Shown one piece after another: positions 34,417 to 41,980 of a DNA stretch of 64,000 nucleotides. The stretch comes from Lysinibacillus sp. BPa_S21 (GTDB taxonomy: Bacteria; Bacillota; Bacilli; Bacillales_A; Planococcaceae): NCBI RefSeq assembly GCF_023337795.1, contig NZ_JALIRS010000004.1, positions 310,001-374,000 of the forward strand, given 5' to 3'. The notes below the pieces were generated by a model. The model ran no database searches. It was not told the DNA's origin and worked only from the letters and a program-made list of their open reading frames with translations. The position numbers and the translations under genes are program-made. Numbering within the stretch: position 1 is the stretch's first letter; each line of letters starts with the position of its first letter.

Positions 34417-34797
34417 GTGGGAATTGGATTTATTGTATCTTTAATTGCAATTGTAGTGTTTACTATTATTATTTTAGGATTTACAATCCCGATGGATAAA
34501 AAATATGTTGTTCGCGAAAATGGAAAAATTAATTATAAAAAAACAACAATTTATTTACGTTGGAATGTATTTGATACGTTAACGCTCGTTTTAGCCATCT
34601 ATACAATATTCTGTGTACAAGCGTTAAATATGCTCTTATTTCGTAGCCAAACAATCGAAAATCCATATGTACAGTTTTTTACAAATCAATCGCAAGCATG
34701 GGTCATTGTAATAGTAGGCTATTTGGTATCTCGTGTTTCTATAACATTAAAGTCCATAAAGGCTCATTGGGGGGATGAGCTAGATGATAAGCAATGA
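34417..34797 (+). CDS. Membrane protein of unknown function
   Basis: 126 residues from the GTG at 34417 (AGGTGAT upstream). Three hydrophobic segments can be seen (about 3-25, 52-73 and 93-112), and the end is charged. It lies 8 bp after the permease and overlaps the sigma-factor gene by 14 bases. It may be an accessory membrane subunit of the transporter, or a regulator of the sigma factor. No family is recognised. Confidence 0.7.
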   Translation: MGIGFIVSLIAIVVFTIIILGFTIPMDKKYVVRENGKINYKKTTIYLRWNVFDTLTLVLAIYTIFCVQALNMLLFRSQTIENPYVQFFTNQSQAWVIVIVGYLVSRVSITLKSIKAHWGDELDDKQ

Positions 34798-35308
34798 GGA
34801 GTGGATGGAGGCCTACAAAAACGGCCAAGTCGAGGGCTTTGAACAGCTCTATAGTCGTTTGTATGAGCCGTTGTACTGCTTTTTATTCCGCTATACTCGG
34901 GAAAATCAGCTAAGCATTGATATTGTGCAAGATACCTTTGAGCGTTTACAATATATAAAAAAAGACTTTGACCAGCAAAAGGGAACGGTGAAAGCATTTT
35001 TATTTCAAATCGCTTATCGCTTAATGATCAATAAATTAAATCGACGTAAAAAGTGGCGCACACTCTTTCCGTTCTTAGTACCAACAGAAAGTCGTCGTCT
35101 ATCAACTGATGAAAAATTAACGATACAAGAAGCCATACTCCAGTTACCCGAAAAGCAACGTGCTGTTATTTTGCTTGTTTATTATCATGATTTGCCACAG
35201 GAGGAAATAGCACAAATTTTGTCCATTCCCCTTGGTACAGTTAAATCAAGGTTGCATAATGCGATTAGGACTTTAAAGGAAGAGCTAAAGGAGGATTTCG
35301 ATGCTTAA
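34784..35308 (+). CDS. ECF-type RNA polymerase sigma factor
   Basis: 174 residues. Region 2 is at about residues 20-85 (FEQLYSRLYEPLYCFLFRYT...IDIVQDTFERL) and region 4 at about 112-165 (ILQLPEKQRAVILLVYYHDL, then EEIAQILSIPLGTVKSRLHNAI). It redirects RNA polymerase to a small set of promoters, usually envelope-stress genes. Starting inside the previous gene and overlapping the next by 8 bases, it belongs to the ABC exporter operon and may activate it. The final gene is a plausible anti-sigma factor. Confidence 0.87.
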   Translation: MISNEEWMEAYKNGQVEGFEQLYSRLYEPLYCFLFRYTRENQLSIDIVQDTFERLQYIKKDFDQQKGTVKAFLFQIAYRLMINKLNRRKKWRTLFPFLVPTESRRLSTDEKLTIQEAILQLPEKQRAVILLVYYHDLPQEEIAQILSIPLGTVKSRLHNAIRTLKEELKEDFDA

Positions 35309-35549
35309 GGATGAATTTCAAAAGGAGCAATGGTTAAAAGACAGCTTAGATCAAGATAAAGTGGAGATTCCTAAGCAGCTAATGACCTACAAGAAAAGTC
35401 GCTGGCAACGTTTTATTCAATATTTAGCTTCACCAACGAAGGATCCGTTAGAGCCAATTTGTACATCTTCAGTCGGCTATACCTCTTTGAAACTATTGCC
35501 CATCGTCACGGCTGTATTTATTACAATTCTACAAATTTTATTGCAATAA
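35301..35549 (+). CDS. Small single-helix membrane protein, candidate anti-sigma factor
   Basis: 82 residues: an N-terminal charged, helical part (about 1-45) and a C-terminal membrane helix (about 62-80, LKLLPIVTAVFITILQILL). It overlaps the sigma-factor gene by 8 bases. Position and topology (cytoplasmic N-terminus, one helix) fit a minimal anti-sigma factor, but there is no zinc-binding HxxxCxxC motif, so the role is inferred from context only. Confidence 0.6.
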   Translation: MLKDEFQKEQWLKDSLDQDKVEIPKQLMTYKKSRWQRFIQYLASPTKDPLEPICTSSVGYTSLKLLPIVTAVFITILQILLQ

Positions 35550-35577
35550 ATTTTATGACTTACGTTAAATAAAACAT

Positions 35578-35649
35578 TTGTAGCTGGCGCTTCACTTACG
35601 CTACAGAAAATATTTGTAGCTGGCGCTTCGCTAACGCTACAGAAAATAT
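35578..35649. repeat. Two tandem 36-bp hairpin units
   Basis: Units at 35578-35613 and 35614-35649 have the same 36-bp length and layout as the units at 13676-13791 (TTGTAGCTG, a GCTTCGC-like core, GCTACAGAAAA). They differ at a few bases and are preceded by the tail of another unit (AAAACAT). Confidence 0.88.
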
Positions 35650-35677
35650 TTGCTGAAAGAAGTTAAATTTCTCACTG

Positions 35678-35704
35678 CCACAATCATTCGGTTGTGGTAT
35701 TTTT
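35678..35704 (+). terminator. Likely terminator of the ABC/sigma operon
   Basis: CCACAA (35678-35683) pairs with TTGTGG (35692-35697), followed by TATTTTT. The stem is short. Confidence 0.55.
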
Positions 35705-35770
35705 AATGAATAAAATACTATTTATTGCCCATTTTAAGGAAATATTTAGATTAATTTGGAGGTAAATGCT

Positions 35771-37420
35771 TTGAGGGTTTTAAAAAAGTTTCCACAGTCA
35801 AACACAATAAAAGGTCAACTTCATCGAGCTCTTGTTTGGATTACTTTTATTATTGGCCTTTGTATTTTTATTCCAACACTTTATATTGAATATCGACAAA
35901 CCATCCAACATCAAAATGAAGAGATGACGCATTATTTGGATGCCCAAACATATTTTTTTGAAAGCTGGTTATCAGAGCGATCCAGCGATATACATACAAT
36001 AGCTAATTTAGATTTTGTAAAGGATTATAATTTTGAAAAATCCCAAGTTTTTTTTCAAGATTATAAAGAAAAAACAAATTTCACCGACTTAATATTTGTC
36101 AATAAAGAGGGCATCGTGCAATTTGACACAGTTACCGAATATAGTAAAAATGGCGTTAATATGGATGTAAATGACCGTAAGTATTTTCAAGTTGCTAAAA
36201 AAACAAAACAACCTTATATAACTGATATTTTAATAAGTAAAGTGACGAAGCGGCCTATTATTGCATTTGCTTCACCGATTCTTAATGCACAACAACAATT
36301 CAATGGTGTAGTTTTTGGCGCTGTAAACTTAGACACCATCGATCAACTGCTACAAGAATCGAGAGTGGGCTTTTTAGGTCACGCTTATATTATCGATCAG
36401 GAAGGTACTATGCTTTCTGAATTTAACAATAAACAACAACGGTCTTCAGGCAATTATTTAGTTGATGAGCATATCCTGAACGCAGCTTTAAAAAATACGG
36501 CGAGCGGCCTCGAGCTATATAAAGACGCGAATGATAAATGGGTTCTTGCTAAAAGTAAACCTATTAATGAAGGGACATGGTTTATCATATCAGAAATTGG
36601 TCTGGTAGCGGCCTATAAACCATTAATCATTAGATTTTCATTGATAACTTTTTGTTTAGTAGTAGGTTCATTTTTTACCATTAAAATGATGCTACATTTC
36701 TCTAAAAAAATCGAAGAACCTATTCAGCAGATTCTTACAGGTGTCAGAAAGGTTGAACAAGGTTTTTATGATTATCAAATTAATGACCAACAGCTGGCAC
36801 CTTTTGCGCAAGAATTTCAGGAGCTTTGTTCGTCCTTCAATGAAATGAGCGCCAAGGTGAGAAAAGATACTATTTTACTGAAAGAACTATCGATTACTTG
36901 TCAGTTGACAAAGTTGTATAATCGTCGTTATTTGATTGAACAGGGGGAGCTTGTTTTTCAGAAATGTTTAGAAGAACAAAACCATTGTTCATGTATAGCT
37001 ATTGATATTGATTTTTTTAAAAAGGTCAATGATACATATGGACATTTAATCGGTGATGAAGTACTCAAGCACGTCGCAACCATCATTACAAATTGTGTGC
37101 GAAGCATCGACATTATTACAAGATATGGGGGAGAGGAGTTTGTCATTTTATCCCCCAATACTACGTTAGAGAGTGGAGTAAAAATAGCGGAAAGAGTTCG
37201 GCAACAAGTTGAAGATAACCCTTACCATGCAAATGATTTTGAAATCAATGTGACAGTGAGTATTGGCATTGCTGGATACGGACATTCTAAAAATATTTCA
37301 ACATTTTATGAGTTACTTGACAGTGCGGATCAAGCACTATATATTGCAAAAGAAAGCGGTCGTAACCAATTGAGAGTGTATGATCGTACAGGCATAGTTG
37401 ATGCTAGGCAAATGCTTTAA
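35771..37420 (+). CDS. Membrane-bound diguanylate cyclase (Cache sensor plus GGDEF)
   Basis: 549 residues from a TTG at 35771, 8 bases after GGAGG. Order: membrane helix (about 21-41), an extracellular Cache-type sensor (about 45-280, with FVNKEGIVQFDT and AYIIDQEGTML strands), a second helix (about 286-310), a HAMP-like linker, and a GGDEF domain with an intact GGEEF at 453-457. The allosteric RxxD site (RSID, 444-447) is present five residues upstream, so product inhibition is expected. It makes cyclic di-GMP from GTP in response to an external ligand. Confidence 0.92.
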   Translation: MRVLKKFPQSNTIKGQLHRALVWITFIIGLCIFIPTLYIEYRQTIQHQNEEMTHYLDAQTYFFESWLSERSSDIHTIANLDFVKDYNFEKSQVFFQDYKEKTNFTDLIFVNKEGIVQFDTVTEYSKNGVNMDVNDRKYFQVAKKTKQPYITDILISKVTKRPIIAFASPILNAQQQFNGVVFGAVNLDTIDQLLQESRVGFLGHAYIIDQEGTMLSEFNNKQQRSSGNYLVDEHILNAALKNTASGLELYKDANDKWVLAKSKPINEGTWFIISEIGLVAAYKPLIIRFSLITFCLVVGSFFTIKMMLHFSKKIEEPIQQILTGVRKVEQGFYDYQINDQQLAPFAQEFQELCSSFNEMSAKVRKDTILLKELSITCQLTKLYNRRYLIEQGELVFQKCLEEQNHCSCIAIDIDFFKKVNDTYGHLIGDEVLKHVATIITNCVRSIDIITRYGGEEFVILSPNTTLESGVKIAERVRQQVEDNPYHANDFEINVTVSIGIAGYGHSKNISTFYELLDSADQALYIAKESGRNQLRVYDRTGIVDARQML

Positions 37421-37447
37421 AAGACAAAGTTGGAAAGTGGTATTTAC

Positions 37448-38233
37448 ATGAAGGAAATTATCCTAAGAAAATTAAAAGAAATTGAAAAAGAGTATCAAGT
37501 GAAAATTTTATATGCTGTAGAATCAGGTAGTCGTGCTTGGGGATTCCCTTCGAAGGATAGCGATTATGATGTTCGTTTCATATATATTCATCAACCACAA
37601 TGGTATCTTTCGATCGACCCTCAAGGAATTGGGGCAAAGAGGGATGTCATTGAAGTACCAATCAATGATTTATTAGATATTAGTGGTTGGGAAATAACAA
37701 AAGCATTAAGACTATTCCGCAAAAGTAATCCACCTTTATTTGAGTGGTTACGAAGCAATATTGTGTATGACCAACAATATTCATTTATTGACAATGTACG
37801 GTTACTAGAAAGAGAAGTATTTTATCCCAATGCATGCTTATATCATTATTTAAATATGGCTAAAAACAATTATCGAGAGTATTTACAGAGTTCAGAAGTA
37901 AAAATAAAAAAATACTTCTATGTTCTCAGACCAGTTTTAGCATGTAAATGGATAGAGAAAAACAATACAGTTCCACCAATTGATTTTCAGGAATTATTAA
38001 ATGAAATCATTTCTGAGGGTCCGTTAAAAACCGAAATTCAGCAACTTTTGCAGAGAAAAATAGCAGGTGATGAACTAAATTTGGAGCCGCGAATTAAATG
38101 TATTAATGAGTATTTAGATACAGAAATAGCGCATATCGAGACATACTGCAAAAATCTTCATGTTAAAGTCGATGATCCTACACAAAAATTAGATGCGTTA
38201 TTTAGAAGTACACTGCAAGAAGTGTGGGGTTAA
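37448..38233 (+). CDS. Nucleotidyltransferase-superfamily protein (YcgL/RlaP-like)
   Basis: 261 residues from the ATG at 37448 (GGAAAGTGG upstream). The nucleotidyltransferase core is clear: ESGSRAWGFPSKDSDYDVRFIYI, with the GSxxWG and DxD pattern (DSDYDV). The helical remainder fits the predicted nucleotidyltransferases of the YcgL group. The target is unknown. It starts 27 bp after the cyclase and may be co-transcribed with it. Confidence 0.82.
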   Translation: MKEIILRKLKEIEKEYQVKILYAVESGSRAWGFPSKDSDYDVRFIYIHQPQWYLSIDPQGIGAKRDVIEVPINDLLDISGWEITKALRLFRKSNPPLFEWLRSNIVYDQQYSFIDNVRLLEREVFYPNACLYHYLNMAKNNYREYLQSSEVKIKKYFYVLRPVLACKWIEKNNTVPPIDFQELLNEIISEGPLKTEIQQLLQRKIAGDELNLEPRIKCINEYLDTEIAHIETYCKNLHVKVDDPTQKLDALFRSTLQEVWG

Positions 38234-38325
38234 TGCTTTTAGGAAACTGAATATTTTTTAACTGTAAGGTCATACTAAAAAAGGTTTCACTTATGGAATC
38301 TATATTGATGAGGAGGATGACACGA

Positions 38326-38478
38326 ATGAGTAGGTTCGAACAACTAGACCCAAAATCTCAAAAAATCCACCGCAACTGGTCAAGGATTAAGCGTTCAAAA
38401 TCTCAAGTAAATGGTGAAACGGAGATTACTCTCCATAATCGTATCTTGAGAAGTGAAGCAAAAGCCCGACAGTTCTAA
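38326..38478 (+). CDS. Small basic protein (50 residues)
   Basis: The ATG at 38326 follows GAGGAGG with good spacing. The product is rich in Arg, Lys and Gln (start MSRFEQLDPKSQK) with no membrane segment and no family I know. A 16-bp terminator follows. The upstream sequence (AGGAGGATG, then GAATGAGTAG) and the downstream CCCAGAA...TTCTGGG hairpin recur around 23341-23562, which suggests a second, decayed copy there. Confidence 0.6.
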   Translation: MSRFEQLDPKSQKIHRNWSRIKRSKSQVNGETEITLHNRILRSEAKARQF

Positions 38479-38506
38479 TCATGCTAGAAAAGTAAGTGTT
38501 ATCAAG

Positions 38507-38577
38507 CCCAGAAAATATTCTGGGTTCAGACTGTAGACAAACTCAAAAAATTTGAGAGTTTGTCTACAGTCTTTTTT
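38507..38577 (+). terminator. Double hairpin terminator
   Basis: A 7-bp stem (CCCAGAA/TTCTGGG, 38507-38524) is followed by a perfect 16-bp stem (38529-38544 with 38556-38571) and a T-run. Confidence 0.9.
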
Positions 38578-38599
38578 CTTTTAAAAATAAAGTAAAGCC

Positions 38600-38706
38600 G
38601 TTGATTTCCGCGGGCGGGGTCGAGTTGCTTCCCCCGCTTTGCTCAGTCCAGGATCTCGACTTTCCAGCTTTTCCCGCAGGAGTCGCCGCCCTTCGTTCCA
38701 ATCAAC
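38600..38706. repeat. GTTGATT...AATCAAC intergenic element, inverted copy (107 bp)
   Basis: The right end (GGAGTCGCC ... TCCAATCAAC) is the reverse complement of the left end of the copies at 19529 and 46351. GGCGG and CCGCC near the ends can pair. The stretch 38707-38800 holds nothing further. Confidence 0.75.
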
Positions 38707-38800
38707 TTCTTCCGATACAATATCGGAATAATGCCTAACCCGTTACCTAATGAAATAATCAAGTTTCACTTTTAGGGGTCACTTCATTAATTATACCTAA

Positions 38801-39037
38801 TTATCCTTTTTTTATTTCTGCAAATATTAGGTAAATCAAGCCTAAAATAAGTGCAATCACTTCCGGGATTATTGAATATGAATGTGTGACCTCTAAAGCG
38901 AAGTCAAACCTGCCTTCACCTAGAGCTTCTTTATTCTGCCCCATGATTGCCGCAACTATAAAATGTGTCACGTTTCTAAAAATAAAAAGTGCAGCAGAAA
39001 TAATTATTAGAGAAATTCCAGCACCCCGTTTATTCAT
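38801..39037 (-). CDS. Small two-helix membrane protein
   Basis: 78 residues on the minus strand. Hydrophobic segments at about 6-32 and 55-74 flank a polar loop (GQNKEALGEGRFDFALEVTHS). The end is basic (EIKKG). No family is recognised. It lies 27 bp downstream of the damaged gene at 39065 and may share its transcript. Confidence 0.6.
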   Translation of the reverse strand: MNKRGAGISLIIISAALFIFRNVTHFIVAAIMGQNKEALGEGRFDFALEVTHSYSIIPEVIALILGLIYLIFAEIKKG

Positions 39038-39064
39038 ATGATCATCCTTATTTTAGATTTTATA

Positions 39065-39610
39065 TCAACTTGGTTTTGTAGAGCTTTCTTTGATTTTATA
39101 AATCCCGTCAGGTAATCCAGCATTACCTTGTCGAGCTATATAAACATCAAGAAAGTAAATTTTATTCACTAAACATACATTTGAATATCCATCCCAGCTC
39201 CATACTTCTTCGTGCATTGAACCCCAGGAATTATCCATATAAGGAGTATATTCCATCCATGAATACTTTTTTGGAGGTATCGGTTGATTTATTGAGTCAC
39301 TACCCTCAAAAGTCTTACTCCAAGAAGCTCCTACAGTAACTCCTGCTGTAAATGCATCTTTTGTATAACTAGATGAAAATGAAACATTACTTGTATAGGA
39401 TTGACAAGCAGTGTACGACATTGTTCTTGTAATAGTCTGACTTATATCATTGTAGATAGGTACATTAACTCTTCTAGTTAAGTTTGATCTAAGTACAGCT
39501 CTACTAAATCCAGGTTGACTATACCAACTAAGATTATTTATCATATATGGATTAACTATGTCGCCTTTAGGCACTTCATTGAGTTTATGCAAACTTTTTT
39601 TCGCTTCCAA
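39065..39610 (-). CDS. Unknown Ser/Thr-rich beta-type protein, 5' end probably frameshifted
   Basis: 181 residues from a TTG, without signal peptide. The middle is rich in alternating Ser/Thr and hydrophobic residues (TITRTMSYTACQSYTSNV, then SFSSSYTKDAFTAGVTVGAS), and then come PPKKYSWMEYTPY and WSWDGYSNVCLVNKI. This reads like beta-hairpin structure and is faintly reminiscent of aerolysin-type proteins, but that is not established. Upstream (to about 39700) another frame encodes EQKELSLDEFNLLMQEK and runs into a stop at an A5 run. If one base were added or lost there, the frames would join (…LLMQEK then NEQKSQLLEAKKSL), so the gene is probably broken. Confidence 0.5.
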   Translation of the reverse strand: MEAKKSLHKLNEVPKGDIVNPYMINNLSWYSQPGFSRAVLRSNLTRRVNVPIYNDISQTITRTMSYTACQSYTSNVSFSSSYTKDAFTAGVTVGASWSKTFEGSDSINQPIPPKKYSWMEYTPYMDNSWGSMHEEVWSWDGYSNVCLVNKIYFLDVYIARQGNAGLPDGIYKIKESSTKPS

Positions 39611-39710
39611 TAGTTGCGATTTTTGTTCATTTTTCCTGCATTAAAAGATTAAATTCATCTAAACTAAGTTCTTTTTGTTCACCATTCTTCTCTTATCACT
39701 ATGTTTTAAT

Positions 39711-40072
39711 ATGGAAAAGGGGAATTTTTTTAATGTTAACAAAAATTAACTTTGTTTTTTCTGTTTCACTCTTGAGTTTTAAATTATAGCTGTTTTCTCA
39801 AAGATTGTTTTTAGCTAATAACTTGCTAGCCTGAACTAATTCTGGATTAGATCAACACCTTCATTATGGAATATTTAATACCTATATTCGATTCGCTGAC
39901 TCTTCTTAAAAACCTTCTTTTCTTAATCACCTCCATTTATGAATAGCAACAATCTTTTAGAAAACAGCCTAAATTTTTATATCATATGTATCTAAAATAC
40001 ATTGATAGAGTTCTGAAAGTTGAAGGGCTTTATTATGCAATTCTAAGAATGTAAAACAAGGAGAGTGGATTA
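39711..40072. other. Gene-free stretch
   Basis: AT-rich, with no credible gene on either strand. A GGAGGTGATTAAG on the minus strand (near 39935) looks like a ribosome site, but only a 28-codon frame follows it. The last 25 bases before 40073 hold the strong ribosome site of the GNAT pseudogene. Confidence 0.4.
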
Positions 40073-40591
40073 ATGACAGAAAAAATCAAAATTAGAGTTG
40101 CTTATCAAGACGATGCTGAAGCCCTGTTGGAAATCCAGAAAGAAGTTTTAGCAGAAGAAAAGTATTTAATCACTACAATAGATGAATTTCAGCAAACGAT
40201 TGATGAGTAAAGAGAATGGATACAAGCGAAAATAACAAATAAACGAGAAACAATTTTTATTGCACAATATCAAAGAAAAATAGTAGGTTGGCTTGTAATT
40301 CAATCGCCACAAAGAAAACGACTAGCACATAAGGGTACTTTTGGCATGATGGTGCTTAATAAATATCGTGGTCTAAGCAAGCTCTTAATTGAAAATCTAC
40401 TAAAATGGGCAAAATACAACCCTTATATTGAAAAAATTAGTCTTGGCGTATTTTCAACAAACGAAAGGGCTATTGCGCTCTATAAAAAGATGGGATTTGT
40501 TGAAGAAGGAAGAAAAATCAATGAAATTAAGCTACACGACAACGAATATATTGATGATGTTTTAATGTACAAGATGGTAGTAAAAGATTGA
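40073..40591 (+). pseudogene. GNAT N-acetyltransferase interrupted by one in-frame stop
   Basis: From the ATG at 40073, with AAGGAGAG upstream, the frame encodes 45 residues (MTEKIKIRVAYQDDAEALLE ...), meets TAA at 40208-40210, and continues in the same frame for 126 residues to 40591. The second part holds FIAQYQRKIVGWLVIQ, the acetyl-CoA loop NKYRGLSKLLIENLL and NERAIALYKKMGFVEEGRK. Joined, it is a normal-sized GNAT of about 172 residues. A single GAA or CAA to TAA change explains the break. Internal restart at 40346 would lack half the fold. Confidence 0.88.
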
Positions 40592-40607
40592 AGGGAACTA
40601 TGCTGAC

Positions 40608-40946
40608 ATGGAAAAATATAATTTTACACAAGAATTGGCTAACCAAATTAACAATTATCAATCGATAGATGCTTTTTATACGAAAATCATGAGAACAGTG
40701 GAACCTACAAATATTGGATTCATGTATATAGAGCCTGGTGGAGTCGTTGGGATGCATAAGGCGCCTGTACCACAGTTATTTATTGTGATTCAGGGTGAAG
40801 GATGGGTTTGCGGTGAGGATCAAGAGAAAGTATTTATAAAAACTGGAGAAGGTGTTCTTTGGCAAACAGGAGAAGCACATGAATCCGGGAGTGAATCAGG
40901 TTTAACAGCACTTGTCATCCAATCAGAGCAAATCAATCTTGCATAG
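40608..40946 (+). CDS. Cupin-domain protein
   Basis: 112 residues with a single cupin barrel: motif 1 around IEPGGVVGMHKAPVPQLFIVIQGEG (one clear His) and motif 2 around TGEGVLWQTGEAHESGSESG (His at the end). Only some of the usual metal ligands are present. Small stand-alone cupins have varied roles. It starts 16 bp after the GNAT pseudogene and was probably co-transcribed with it. Confidence 0.78.
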   Translation: MEKYNFTQELANQINNYQSIDAFYTKIMRTVEPTNIGFMYIEPGGVVGMHKAPVPQLFIVIQGEGWVCGEDQEKVFIKTGEGVLWQTGEAHESGSESGLTALVIQSEQINLA

Positions 40947-40959
40947 ATTACAAAAAAAT

Positions 40960-40991
40960 GTGTAACGGAGTAAGTTATAGCTCCGTTACAC
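40960..40991. other. Hairpin after the cupin gene
   Basis: GTGTAACGGAG (40960-40970) pairs perfectly with CTCCGTTACAC (40981-40991), 10-nt loop, no T-run. It is possibly the 3' end of the cupin transcript. Confidence 0.5.
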
Positions 40992-41084
40992 TAAGTTATA
41001 TTAAAGCCTAGTTGAACTTGTTTAAAAAAATGACCATCAAAAAGCTCATCAAAATCCTCCAATTTCTTGAAGCCCTAAGCTTGA

Positions 41085-41258
41085 TTAAAGTTCATGCCAT
41101 TCGTATTTTCTTTTTCTACACAAACTAATAGTGAAGTTTTTGCCCTGAGTTTCTGGAAGTAAATATATGGAGAAAATTTCTGCCTCATCATCTACAACGT
41201 TTACAAAGCCTACAATTGATTCTTCAAGAATAGCTACTAAAAATGGACCTTTTTTCAC
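41085..41258 (-). pseudogene. GNAT-like fragment on the minus strand
   Basis: 57 codons read KKGPFLVAILEESIVGFVNV, then DDEAEIFSIYLLPETQGKN, the beta4/beta5 part of a GNAT, then run out (FTISLCRKRKYEWHEL). The N- and C-terminal parts of the domain are missing, so this is a gene remnant. Confidence 0.6.
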
Positions 41259-41380
41259 ACAATCTAGCCATCAATCTCTACTATAAGCCACTTGTAAAAA
41301 ACGGTTTTGAATTTCCTATGGGATTATACTTTCGTCTGTTTGATACTAACTATTTTTGGCAACTTGTTGCACGAAAATGA
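41243..41380 (+). pseudogene. Possible gene fragment on the plus strand
   Basis: 45 codons (DLFSHNLAINLYYKPLVKNG, then FRLFDTNYFWQLVARK) resemble the C-terminal end of an acetyltransferase. It abuts and slightly overlaps the minus-strand fragment, so 41085-41380 looks like a junction of two degraded genes. The rest of 40992-41486 is featureless. Confidence 0.35.
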
Positions 41381-41486
41381 TGCTATTCTTTTGCATATGT
41401 CTTATAATTGATATCAATACTTTTCAACTGTAATTCCAATTTTTCTATTTATTGTAACATCAAATCACGCGAAAGGGGATGACTTC

Positions 41487-41915
41487 ATGCATGTTGTTGA
41501 AAAGGCTTTTGGCTATATTACGAGAGAGCATGAGGGTCAGTTACAAGTGCTAGTATTTGAGCAAAATACAGAAGGAGCAGGGATTCAAATTCCGAAAGGC
41601 ACAGTAGAAGAAGGGGAAACTCCGTTAGAGGCAGTGAAACGAGAGATGTTTGAAGAGACGGGTTTGTCCGATTTAGTCGTTAAGGGGTTAATTGCCCAGG
41701 ATTATTTTAATCATCATTCAGGGCTATTACAAAAACGTTATTTTTATCATTTAACGACAAATGAACAACGAGATTCATGGAAGCATTATCCGACTGGTGT
41801 GAATGAGGTAGGCTTTGAATTTTCATTTTACTGGATCACAGACGAACAACAAGTAACGCTAGTAAATGGACATGGAGATTATTTATATCGAGTGCTGGCT
41901 CGTGTGAATAACTGA
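41487..41915 (+). CDS. Nudix hydrolase
   Basis: 142 residues. The Nudix box is complete: KGTVEEGETPLEAVKREMFE followed by ETG (about residues 35-57), matching G-x5-E-x7-RE-x2-EE-x-G. Such enzymes hydrolyse nucleoside diphosphates linked to another group. The specific substrate is unknown. AAAGGGGATG precedes the ATG. It converges with metC and shares the intergenic hairpin. Confidence 0.9.
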   Translation: MHVVEKAFGYITREHEGQLQVLVFEQNTEGAGIQIPKGTVEEGETPLEAVKREMFEETGLSDLVVKGLIAQDYFNHHSGLLQKRYFYHLTTNEQRDSWKHYPTGVNEVGFEFSFYWITDEQQVTLVNGHGDYLYRVLARVNN

Positions 41916-41937
41916 TGGTTAAATAATTTTGTATGAA

Positions 41938-41974
41938 TGAAAAAACCGCGTTTCTATAGTTTAGAAACGCGGTT
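41938..41974 (-). terminator. Terminator of metI-metC
   Basis: AACCGCGTTTCTA (41944-41956) and TAGAAACGCGGTT (41962-41974) form a perfect 13-bp stem. On the minus strand it is followed by six T residues, on the plus strand by none. Confidence 0.88.
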
Positions 41975-41980
41975 GCTCTA

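Noticed and set aside
39065-39610. Calling this gene an Mtx/aerolysin-family toxin
   Set aside because: Only the Ser/Thr-rich style is similar; no family motif or signal peptide could be confirmed by eye.
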